Shown here in pieces: positions 54,069 through 62,185 of a stretch of DNA of 64,000 nt. Source of the DNA: an uncultured Alteromonadaceae bacterium (GTDB lineage Bacteria; Pseudomonadota; Gammaproteobacteria; Enterobacterales; Alteromonadaceae); assembly GCA_947501935.1 (NCBI GenBank), contig CANMXU010000007.1, forward strand, positions 62,001 to 126,000. The letters run 5' to 3'. The notes under the pieces were generated by a model. It was not told the origin of the DNA. It saw only the letters and a program-made list of their open reading frames with translations, and did no database searches. The translations under genes were made by a program, and so were the position numbers. Every line of letters begins with the position of its first letter. Within the stretch, counting starts at the first letter, position 1.

Positions 54069-56300
54069 GTGACACTTTCGTCTTTTACTGTTAACAAACG
54101 GCATGTTAAAAATAAGTTAGCTCAGTGGTTAATAACCATGGGCGGCATTAGCGTATTATTTACGTTGATCCTTATTTTTCTTTATTTACTCTATGTTATT
54201 AAACCGGTTTTTGAATCGGCGACCGTAGAGTCCACCATTGAATTACAAGTTACTAGCCAAGCCCCAGTGCTTGCTACAGGCAGCGATGAACTAACTGAAG
54301 TTGCTTATATTATAGATAAGCAAGGTCAGCACACTTTTTATCAAGCGAAAAAAAGTGACTTTAGAGCTGTAGGAACCGAAATCCTATCTACTGCATTACT
54401 CGCTAAAAACCAAAGCATTAACTTATTAGTTGAAAGTGATACCGGTCAAACCGTACTTGCTGATTCTGGTAATAATGTTTTTGTTATTGAAAACAAGTTT
54501 ACTGCCAGTTATATCGGTGATCAGCGCGATATCATGCCTAACATTGCCTACCCATTAGGTGAAGAAGGGCTTGAGGTTGACGAACAAGGCCAGGCTTTAA
54601 CCCAATTAGCTTTTGCCATGAATGAAGAATTAGCCATATTTGTTGCTTTCACCGCAGATAATCGCTTAATTAAAACGACTTTAGTGGCTGAAGATGATTT
54701 TAATTACGACCCAGCTTTTGAAGCGGTTTACCAAGAAATATCTTTTGCTCAGCAAAATGTTGATGATATTCAAATAAGCCCCGATTTAGCTATGGTATTT
54801 GTGCGCAGTGGCGAGCAAGTATCTGTTTTTGAATTAGATGACGAATACAGTGTGCCGTTAAGATCAACCATAGCTCTTGTACCAGCTAATGATTATCAAA
54901 TTACCACTATGGCGTTATTATCGGGTGGCAGTTCATTATTATTTGGTGACTCGCGCGGTAAAGTCAGCCAGTGGTTTGAAATATCAACAGAGCAAGGCCG
55001 CCAATTTAAGCCAATTCGCGACTTTGAGGTTAGCGATAATGAAGCTGTTGTTAAAATTTATACCGAGCAATTTCGTAAAAGTTTTTATACCTTAACAGCC
55101 TCGGGTGAAATGGGGATGTTTTATACCACCAGTAATGCCGATTTATGGCGTGGTAAAATAGCAAAAAACTTACCTAGTGCTTTTGCTATTGCGCCAAGAG
55201 CTGACGGTATTATTAGTGTTGAAAACCAACAACTACAAATATTTGATGTAAACAACGAACACCCTGAAGTTACTTGGAATGCTTTATGGCAAGAAGTTTG
55301 GTATGAAGGCTACCCTGAGCCAGACTATATTTGGCAGTCTACTTCTGGCTCTGATGACTTTGAAGCAAAATTCTCTTTAGTACCAATTTCATTTGGCACC
55401 ATAAAAGCCGCTCTATACGCGATGTTATTTGCTGTACCAATTGCTTTATCTGCAGCTATTTATACCGCTTATTTCATGACCCCTAAGTTACGCCGAAAAG
55501 TAAAACCAACCATTGAATTAATGGAAGCTTTACCAACCGTTATTCTAGGTTTTTTAGCCGGGCTTTGGTTAGCGCCAATTATTGAAGACTATTTACCCGC
55601 TATCATTTTACTGGTGATATTTTTACCTTTAGCAACCTTAATAACGGCTTTTCTTTGGCATAACCTGTCACAAAGTATTAAAGCCAAAATACCTGAAACC
55701 TTAGCGCCAATTATTCTATTACCGGTATTAATTGCTGCTGCTTATTTAGCCTTTGTATTGTCTCCTATTTTGGAAAGTTTATTTTTTGGTGGCGATATTC
55801 GCCAATATATTACCAACAATTTAGGTATCAATTTTGACCAACGTAACGCTTTAGTGGTTGGTATTGCTATGGGCTTTGCGGTTATACCAACCATTTTCTC
55901 TATGGCTGAAGATGCTATTTTCAGTGTGCCAAAGCACTTAACCAGCGGTTCATTAGCCCTTGGTGCTACGCAGTGGCAAACCTTAGTTAAAGTGGTGCTG
56001 TTAACGGCAAGTCCAGGTATTTTCTCTGCCATTATGATGGGACTTGGTCGTGCTGTTGGCGAAACCATGATTGTTTTAATGGCCACGGGTAATACACCAA
56101 TTTTAGATTGGAGTATTTTCCAAGGCATGCGTACTTTAGCTGCGAATATTGCGGTTGAAATGCCTGAGTCTGAAGTAGGTAGTTCGCACTATCGTATTTT
56201 ATTCTTAGCAGCATTTGTTCTATTTGTTTTCACCTTTGTTTTTAATACCTTGGCTGAATTTGTTCGTCAACGTTTACGCGAAAAATATAGCTCGTTATAA
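54069..56300 (+). CDS. pstC: phosphate ABC transporter permease PstC, enlarged form
   Basis: Inner-membrane permease of the high-affinity phosphate importer. The 743-residue protein starts at a GTG with AAGG 8 bp upstream and is more than twice the E. coli PstC length (about 320). The extra sequence is a large segment between the first transmembrane helix (about residues 20-45) and the permease domain (about 440-735). It contains repeated beta-strand-like pieces resembling a propeller (S-L-L-F-G-D-S-R-G-K-V). The permease part shows M-E-A-L-P-T-V-I-L-G-F and A-L-G-A-T-Q-W-Q-T-L for contact with PstB. It is the first gene of pstCAB-phoU. Confidence 0.94.
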   Translation: MTLSSFTVNKRHVKNKLAQWLITMGGISVLFTLILIFLYLLYVIKPVFESATVESTIELQVTSQAPVLATGSDELTEVAYIIDKQGQHTFYQAKKSDFRAVGTEILSTALLAKNQSINLLVESDTGQTVLADSGNNVFVIENKFTASYIGDQRDIMPNIAYPLGEEGLEVDEQGQALTQLAFAMNEELAIFVAFTADNRLIKTTLVAEDDFNYDPAFEAVYQEISFAQQNVDDIQISPDLAMVFVRSGEQVSVFELDDEYSVPLRSTIALVPANDYQITTMALLSGGSSLLFGDSRGKVSQWFEISTEQGRQFKPIRDFEVSDNEAVVKIYTEQFRKSFYTLTASGEMGMFYTTSNADLWRGKIAKNLPSAFAIAPRADGIISVENQQLQIFDVNNEHPEVTWNALWQEVWYEGYPEPDYIWQSTSGSDDFEAKFSLVPISFGTIKAALYAMLFAVPIALSAAIYTAYFMTPKLRRKVKPTIELMEALPTVILGFLAGLWLAPIIEDYLPAIILLVIFLPLATLITAFLWHNLSQSIKAKIPETLAPIILLPVLIAAAYLAFVLSPILESLFFGGDIRQYITNNLGINFDQRNALVVGIAMGFAVIPTIFSMAEDAIFSVPKHLTSGSLALGATQWQTLVKVVLLTASPGIFSAIMMGLGRAVGETMIVLMATGNTPILDWSIFQGMRTLAANIAVEMPESEVGSSHYRILFLAAFVLFVFTFVFNTLAEFVRQRLREKYSSL

Positions 56301-56328
56301 ACGACGCATTCAAGGTAAGGAATATTTA

Positions 56329-57966
56329 ATGAATACTTGGTTTAAATCTGGTTCTCCGTGGGTATGGTTATCTGCCGGCGGTGTCAGTATCAGCTTGATT
56401 TCGGTAATTGGCTTACTAGCGCTAATTGCTTCTAATGGTTTGTCGTACTTTTGGCCATCACCTATTTACCAGTTTGATCTTAAAGACGAATTAGGTAATA
56501 ACAGCGTTGTTATTGGCGAAATATATGATCGCGAAACCATCCCTGCAGCGCAGTTAGCTCATACTGATATTGTGCTAGTGCCGGGCGTAGAAACGGTTGA
56601 ACGTTTATTAATTAAAACCGGTAACCGCGAGCTAGTGAGTTTAGACTTTCGTTGGTTATTAGTGCCGCAAATTATTGAAATGACCACCCCTGAAGATTTG
56701 GTGGTAATTGAACGTCGTACTAACGGCAACTTTTATGGCCGAATTGATAAAGTGATTCAAGCAGGTGAAGAAGTTAGCCTTGCTCAGCTACCTGAATTAC
56801 TGGAGCGAGTAAATGGCTTTCAGGCTGATATTGACGCATTACAAAAAGAAAATATCGGCGCTATTAACTATCAGTTAGAACGCCAACGTTTAAAAGAGCG
56901 CAAGCACGCTTTAGACAACACTTTAACTACGCAACTTTCGCAACAGTTTGCTGCTGAAAATAGCCAGCTTGAACAAGACTATCAAGTATTAGAAAAGCAA
57001 TTATTAGCTCTGCGTGAAGAACGTGCTCGCGATCAGTTAGTTGTGATAGCTATGGACGGACAAAAGCTAACCATTAACTTTGAGCAAATTCTTAACCTGC
57101 ACTTTAATAACCAGATGGGTACCTTTGCTAAAATAGGGGTGTTTTTATCTCAAATAGGCGGTTTTGTTAGTGACGACCCAAGAGAGGCAAATACAGAAGG
57201 TGGCGTATTTCCCGCTATTTTTGGTACTGTGCTCATGGTGTTATTAATGACAGTGATTGTTTCTCCTTTTGGCGTGGTTGCTGCTATTTATTTGCATGAA
57301 TATGCAGGTAAAAATGCCTTAACGAAATTGTTGCGTATTGCGGTAATTAACTTAGCTGGTGTGCCGTCAATTGTTTACGGTGTATTTGGCTTAGGCTTCT
57401 TTGTTTATATGTTAGGGGGAAGTTTAGACCAACTGTTTTACCCTGAAACTTTACCAAGTCCAACGTTTGGTACCCCTGGAGTTTTATGGTCAGCAATTAC
57501 TTTAGCTATATTAACCTTGCCGGTGGTTATTGTTTCTACCGAAGAAGGTTTGTCGCGCATTCCATCATCAATGCGTTTAGGTAGCTTAGCGCTAGGAGCG
57601 ACCAAAATTGAAACCTTATGGCGCATTATTTTACCTATTGCTAGTCCTGCAATTATGACTGGTATTATTTTGGCTATTGCCCGTGCTGCGGGTGAAGTAG
57701 CGCCACTAATGTTAGTTGGTGTGGTGAAAATGGCGCCGAATTTACCACTTGACGGTAACTTCCCATTTTTACATTTAGACCGTAAATTTATGCACTTAGG
57801 TTTCCACATTTATGATGTGGGCTTCCAAAGTCCAAACGTTGAAGCGGCAAGACCGCTAGTTTATGCCACAGCATTATTATTAGTTACTATTATTGTTTCT
57901 TTAAATATGACGGCTGTGTCGATTCGAAACAAACTACGTGAAAAATATAAGATGTTAGAGCACTAA
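56329..57966 (+). CDS. pstA: phosphate ABC transporter permease PstA, enlarged form
   Basis: Partner of PstC in the phosphate import channel. The start at 56329 (MNTWFKSGSPWVWLSAGGVS) has AAGGA 7 bp upstream; an upstream in-frame extension overlaps pstC and is rejected. The 545-residue protein has one N-terminal helix and then a periplasmic insertion with a long coiled coil (about residues 150-240, Glu/Gln/Leu rich). The permease core follows (from about 290, with V-P-S-I-V-Y-G-V-F-G and A-L-G-A-T-K-I-E-T-L). The insertion is absent from E. coli PstA. The order with pstC and pstB is the standard operon. Confidence 0.94.
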   Translation: MNTWFKSGSPWVWLSAGGVSISLISVIGLLALIASNGLSYFWPSPIYQFDLKDELGNNSVVIGEIYDRETIPAAQLAHTDIVLVPGVETVERLLIKTGNRELVSLDFRWLLVPQIIEMTTPEDLVVIERRTNGNFYGRIDKVIQAGEEVSLAQLPELLERVNGFQADIDALQKENIGAINYQLERQRLKERKHALDNTLTTQLSQQFAAENSQLEQDYQVLEKQLLALREERARDQLVVIAMDGQKLTINFEQILNLHFNNQMGTFAKIGVFLSQIGGFVSDDPREANTEGGVFPAIFGTVLMVLLMTVIVSPFGVVAAIYLHEYAGKNALTKLLRIAVINLAGVPSIVYGVFGLGFFVYMLGGSLDQLFYPETLPSPTFGTPGVLWSAITLAILTLPVVIVSTEEGLSRIPSSMRLGSLALGATKIETLWRIILPIASPAIMTGIILAIARAAGEVAPLMLVGVVKMAPNLPLDGNFPFLHLDRKFMHLGFHIYDVGFQSPNVEAARPLVYATALLLVTIIVSLNMTAVSIRNKLREKYKMLEH

Positions 57967-58066
57967 CTTTTTATATAAAAGCGAGATAAACGCAAAAAAT
58001 AACTGATGAGCTGTTGCTAAATTGTGATGGCTTATCGAAAAATTAAGAGTTTAAAAAGAGTAAATT

Positions 58067-58891
58067 ATGATCACCGTAACCCCGAGAGTTCAACCAGATA
58101 GTCAACCTATTATAGATTTGAACAATCTTTCACCCGATCAAGTCGCTTTGAACATTAATAAGCTTAACTTGTATTATGCTGAAAAACAGGCGCTGCAAGA
58201 CATTACCATGTCGATTCCTAAGGGCCAAGTTACGGCTTTTATCGGTCCTAGTGGTTGTGGTAAGTCAACTTTATTACGTTGTATCAACCGTATGAATGAC
58301 TTGGTTGATCATTGTCGTATTGAAGGCGAAATTAATTTACATGGCGAAAATATTTATAATAAAAATGTTGATGTTGCCCAGCTAAGACGTAAAGTTGGTA
58401 TGGTATTCCAACGACCTAATCCATTCCCTAAAACCATTTACGAAAATGTTGTTTATGGTTTACGTATTATGGGTGAAAATAATCGCCGTGTTTTAGATGT
58501 TGCAGCGGAAAAAGCTTTACGCAGCGCAGCATTATGGAATGAAGTTAAAGACCGGTTAAACGAAAGTGCCTTAGGTTTATCTGGTGGTCAGCAACAACGT
58601 TTGGTTATTGCTCGTGCTATTGCTATTCAGCCTGAAGTATTACTTCTTGATGAACCCACTTCAGCACTTGACCCTATTTCTACTTTGGTTATTGAAGAAT
58701 TAATCAACGACTTAAAGAAAAAGTTTACCGTGGTTATTGTTACCCATAACATGCAACAAGCAGCACGTGTTTCTGACCAAACTGCTTTTATGTACATGGG
58801 CGAGCTGATTGAATACAGCGATACCAACACTTTATTTACCACCCCAGTTAAAAAGAAAACTGAAGACTATATCACCGGACGATATGGTTAG
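58067..58891 (+). CDS. pstB: phosphate ABC transporter ATP-binding protein PstB
   Basis: The 274-residue ATPase drives phosphate import and takes part in PhoR control. It has Walker [10 protein letters not shown], the Q-loop F-Q-R-P-N-P-F-P typical of PstB, the signature L-S-G-G-Q-Q-Q-R-L, and Walker [13 protein letters not shown]. The N-terminal 28 residues are a family-variable extension. It follows pstA by 100 bp and precedes phoU by 72 bp, all in one direction under the Pho box at 53996. Confidence 0.97.
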   Translation: MITVTPRVQPDSQPIIDLNNLSPDQVALNINKLNLYYAEKQALQDITMSIPKGQVTAFIGPSGCGKSTLLRCINRMNDLVDHCRIEGEINLHGENIYNKNVDVAQLRRKVGMVFQRPNPFPKTIYENVVYGLRIMGENNRRVLDVAAEKALRSAALWNEVKDRLNESALGLSGGQQQRLVIARAIAIQPEVLLLDEPTSALDPISTLVIEELINDLKKKFTVVIVTHNMQQAARVSDQTAFMYMGELIEYSDTNTLFTTPVKKKTEDYITGRYG

Positions 58892-58963
58892 TTTTAGTTC
58901 AATGTATAACTAACCCTTTAGTAAATTATTTAAAATCAGTAAAGCTATTTAAGAGATAAAATT

Positions 58964-59665
58964 ATGGATAACGTTAATGTTGGCCGCCATATTTCTGGTC
59001 AGTTTAATGAAGATTTAGAACGTGTAATTAATCATGTTATGCAAATGGGCGGTTTAGTTTCTAAACAAGTAAGCGATGCGCTACAAGCGGTAAGTGAAAC
59101 CGACGAGGCGTTAGCTAAACACGTTTTGAGTCAAGATTATCATATCAATAATTTTGAAGTTAGCATTGACGATGAATGCACTCGTATTATTGCTAAGCGT
59201 CAACCAGCAGCGGGTGATTTACGTTTAATTATGGCGATAGTAAAAACCATTACTGATTTAGAGCGTATTGGTGATGAAGCGGAAAAAATTGCCAATGTTG
59301 CCTTAGAAAGTTTCTCAAGTAAGCAAAAAGACTTGTTACTTAATTTAGATAACTTAGGGCGTTTGGTGCTAGACGTTTTACAAAAAACCCTTGACGCCTT
59401 TACTCGAATGGACTTTGACGCCGCAATTAAAACTCACGGCGCTGATGCTAAAATTGACCGCGAATATGAAGCCTTAATGCGCCAGTTAATGACCTATATG
59501 ATGGAAGATCCTCGTTCAATTCCACAAATTATGAGTGTGATTTGGTCAGCACGAGCGTTAGAGCGCATTGGTGATCGTTGTCAAAATATTTGTGAATACA
59601 TCATTTATTTTGTTAAAGGTAAGGTGGTTCGTCACACCACAGCCGAAGACATGAAAAAACTTTAA
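58964..59665 (+). CDS. phoU: phosphate signalling complex protein PhoU
   Basis: The 233-residue cytoplasmic protein is made of two three-helix PhoU domains with E/D-rich metal-binding motifs (D-L-E-R-I-G-D-E-A-E and A-L-E-R-I-G-D-R-C-Q-N). PhoU links PstSCAB to PhoR and turns off the regulon in phosphate excess. It also curbs transport to avoid phosphate toxicity. It is the last gene of the pst operon. The weak terminator at 59793-59816 separates it from the Pit pair. Confidence 0.96.
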   Translation: MDNVNVGRHISGQFNEDLERVINHVMQMGGLVSKQVSDALQAVSETDEALAKHVLSQDYHINNFEVSIDDECTRIIAKRQPAAGDLRLIMAIVKTITDLERIGDEAEKIANVALESFSSKQKDLLLNLDNLGRLVLDVLQKTLDAFTRMDFDAAIKTHGADAKIDREYEALMRQLMTYMMEDPRSIPQIMSVIWSARALERIGDRCQNICEYIIYFVKGKVVRHTTAEDMKKL

Positions 59666-59792
59666 TACTAATAAACAACTTAGTATTGAAATTGATATAA
59701 GCGCTATACTCAAATCACTTCAACAGAATACGTATTTAATAGTGGTTTGAATATTGGCGTACAAGTCAAGAAAAAAGGGCTGGAAAGTCAAT

Positions 59793-59816
59793 AAAACAGG
59801 CAGTTTTTCTGTTTTT
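59793..59816 (+). terminator. weak terminator after phoU
   Basis: AAAACAG pairs with CTGTTTT across a 9-nt loop, followed by TTATT. It is AT-rich and short, so read-through into the next genes is likely. Confidence 0.4.
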
Positions 59817-59942
59817 TATTACGCCAGCGTAAATGAGGGGAATACTCTGTTCGAACCAGTAAAAAAGTCTTTTGCTAATGGTTCTAAATGGGGTACTATC
59901 CGCAACGAATTTAAACAAAGAGATTTCTCCTGGAAAATTATT

Positions 59943-60623
59943 ATGGCCAGAAATTCAATTCTTGGTGTATTTGCTAAATCACCAATAAAACCGTTAGAAA
60001 AGCATATTCGCTTGGTAACTAAATGTTGTAACCAATTAGTCCCTTTTTTTGAGGCTTGTACTGAAAAAGATTGGAGCAAAGCGGGTAAAGTTCGTACTAA
60101 AATTTCTAAACTAGAGCAAGATGCTGACGCCTTAAAACGCCAGTTACGTTTAGAGCTTCCCGGCGGTTTATTTATGCCAGTTGATCGTGCCGATCTACTT
60201 GAGCTATTAACCCAGCAAGATAAAATTGCTAATAAAGCAAAAGATATTGCCGGTCGTATTTTTGGTCGTAAACTCGAAATACCAGAACCTTTGCAAGCTG
60301 ATTTTACTTTATATGTTCAACGTTGCATTGAAGCAACAGAAAAAGCAGCAGATGCAATTAATGAGTTAGATGACTTATTAGAAACCGGCTTTCGTGGCCG
60401 TGAAGTTGACTTGGTTGAAAAAATGATCAACCAATTAGACGCAATTGAAGACGACACTGATTTGATGCAAGTTAAATTACGTCGTGGCTTACTGGATCTA
60501 GAAAAGGATTTAAACCCAGTTGATGTTATGTTTTTATATCAAATTATTGAATGGGTAGGCGATCTTGCAGATCTTGCCGAACGAGTAGGTGCCCGTTTAG
60601 AAATTTTATTAGCGAGAAAATAG
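59943..60623 (+). CDS. DUF47/TIGR00153 family Pit accessory protein
   Basis: The 226-residue helical protein is PhoU-like and usually encoded next to a Pit phosphate transporter. The start at 59943 gives MARNSILGVFAKSPIKPLEKH, collinear with family members. An in-frame extension from 59754 passes through low-complexity sequence and the phoU terminator hairpin and is rejected. E-x-D-A-D-A-L-K-R repeats and a late D-D-T-D-L-M-Q-V motif are PhoU-fold features. It overlaps no gene, but pit starts 9 bp downstream, so the two are translationally linked. It probably regulates Pit activity. Confidence 0.9.
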   Translation: MARNSILGVFAKSPIKPLEKHIRLVTKCCNQLVPFFEACTEKDWSKAGKVRTKISKLEQDADALKRQLRLELPGGLFMPVDRADLLELLTQQDKIANKAKDIAGRIFGRKLEIPEPLQADFTLYVQRCIEATEKAADAINELDDLLETGFRGREVDLVEKMINQLDAIEDDTDLMQVKLRRGLLDLEKDLNPVDVMFLYQIIEWVGDLADLAERVGARLEILLARK

Positions 60624-60632
60624 GGCTTACTG

Positions 60633-61898
60633 ATGGATATTTTACTTTCAAATGGCTCTCTTCTGGTCATGATCGCAGCCGCTGTCGGCTTTTTTATGGC
60701 ATGGGGCATAGGGGCTAATGATGTTGCTAATGCAATGGGAACCTCTGTTGGTTCTAAAGCATTAACTATTAAGCAAGCCATTATTATTGCCATGATTTTC
60801 GAATTTGCTGGTGCATATTTGGCTGGTGGTGAAGTTACTTCAACAATACGTAAAGGCATAATCGATGCTGCGTATTTTACTGATACACCGCATTTACTTG
60901 TATTTGGTATGATTTCAGCGCTATTAGCTGCTGCTACTTGGTTGTTAATCGCTTCAGCACTAGGCTGGCCGGTTTCTACTACTCACTCTATAGTAGGTGC
61001 CATTATTGGTTTTGCTGCTATTGGCGTGAGTATGGACGCAGTAGTTTGGGGCAAAGTAGGTGGTATTGTTGGTAGCTGGATTGTTACCCCACTTATCTCA
61101 GGTGTTATTGCTTTTATTATTTTTAATAGTGCACAAAAGCTTATTTTTGATACCGATAAACCATTGCAACAAGCTAAACGTTGGGTACCATTTTACATGT
61201 TCCTAGCTGGCTTTGTTTTATCACTGGTTACTATCAAAAAGGGCTTAAAGCATATTGGCCTTCATATTGACGCTGTTGATGGTTACCTTTATGCCATAGC
61301 TGTTGCTGGTTTGGTTGCTCTAGTAGGTAAGTTTTTTATTAGTCGTCTTAATTTTGACGAGAAAGCTGACAAGAACACCCATTACGCTAACGTTGAAAAA
61401 GTTTTTGCTATTCTAATGATCATCACCGCTTGTTGTATGGCGTTTGCTCATGGCTCAAACGATGTTGCAAATGCTATCGGTCCACTAGCTGCTGTTGTTA
61501 GTATTATTGATAATGACGGTCAAATAGCTGCTAAATCAGCTATCGCATGGTGGATATTACCACTAGGTGGTTTTGGTATTGTTGCAGGTCTTGCACTATT
61601 TGGTCATAAAGTTATTGCTACTATTGGCCAAGGCATTACTCATTTAACCCCAAGTCGTGGTTTTGCAGCTGAACTTGCTGCAGCATGTACTGTTGTTATT
61701 GCATCTGGTACTGGTTTACCTATCTCTACTACACAAACTTTAGTTGGTGCGGTATTAGGTGTGGGAATGGCACGCGGTATTGCTGCAATTAACCTAACCG
61801 TGGTAAGAAACATTGTTGTTTCATGGGTAATCACTTTACCTGTTGGCGCCGGTCTTTCTATTATGTTCTTCTGGATAATGACTCAAGTTTTTAGTTAA
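60633..61898 (+). CDS. pit: low-affinity inorganic phosphate transporter (Pit family)
   Basis: The 421-residue membrane transporter has about ten to eleven helices and the duplicated PiT signature. One copy is G-A-N-D-V-A-N-A-M-G-T near residue 27, the other G-S-N-D-V-A-N-A-I-G-P near residue 275, both coordinating phosphate. S-T-T-H-S-I-V-G-A and S-T-T-Q-T-L-V-G-A are the paired inner repeats. Pit imports metal-phosphate with protons or sodium under replete phosphate. Together with the DUF47 partner it forms a two-gene operon. No Pho box is seen upstream, consistent with opposite regulation from pst. Confidence 0.95.
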   Translation: MDILLSNGSLLVMIAAAVGFFMAWGIGANDVANAMGTSVGSKALTIKQAIIIAMIFEFAGAYLAGGEVTSTIRKGIIDAAYFTDTPHLLVFGMISALLAAATWLLIASALGWPVSTTHSIVGAIIGFAAIGVSMDAVVWGKVGGIVGSWIVTPLISGVIAFIIFNSAQKLIFDTDKPLQQAKRWVPFYMFLAGFVLSLVTIKKGLKHIGLHIDAVDGYLYAIAVAGLVALVGKFFISRLNFDEKADKNTHYANVEKVFAILMIITACCMAFAHGSNDVANAIGPLAAVVSIIDNDGQIAAKSAIAWWILPLGGFGIVAGLALFGHKVIATIGQGITHLTPSRGFAAELAAACTVVIASGTGLPISTTQTLVGAVLGVGMARGIAAINLTVVRNIVVSWVITLPVGAGLSIMFFWIMTQVFS

Positions 61899-61926
61899 GT
61901 TTTGAGTTATATTAAATAGTAGTGAA

Positions 61927-61952
61927 AAAACCAGCATTTATGCTGGTTTTTT
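61927..61952 (+). terminator. pit terminator
   Basis: AAACCAGCA (61928-61936) pairs with TGCTGGTTT (61941-61949) across a TTTA loop, followed by a run of T. It is near-symmetrical, so it may act on both strands. Confidence 0.9.
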
Positions 61953-61990
61953 ATTGCCAAAATTTTGCTGTTAGCTTGTTAAGTGCTTAT

Positions 61991-62068
61991 CTATAAATAG
62001 AGTGAATTAAATAGTCATTATTAAATCAATACGTTGAATCATCTCTAATCCCTAGTTGTGGTTAATAA
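61991..62068. repeat. dispersed ~78-bp repeat, copy B
   Basis: This copy aligns end to end with 19291-19368. It is followed by a 9-bp-stem hairpin (TTTTATTGC / GCAATAAAA, 62071-62096) and then a smaller one near 62123-62139. It sits about 120 bp upstream of the GGDEF/EAL gene starting at 62186. Confidence 0.7.
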
Positions 62069-62185
62069 TTTTTTATTGCTAGAAGTTGCAATAAAACCTA
62101 GGTTTAACCTGTCTACATAATAAGGATGTAAATAATCCTCATTTCATTAGTTAAATTATGGATCACTTAGCAAAAGGAAATAACA

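Noticed and set aside
59754..59942. N-terminal extension of the Pit accessory protein
   Set aside because: The extension is low-complexity, passes through a terminator-like hairpin and is not collinear with family members.
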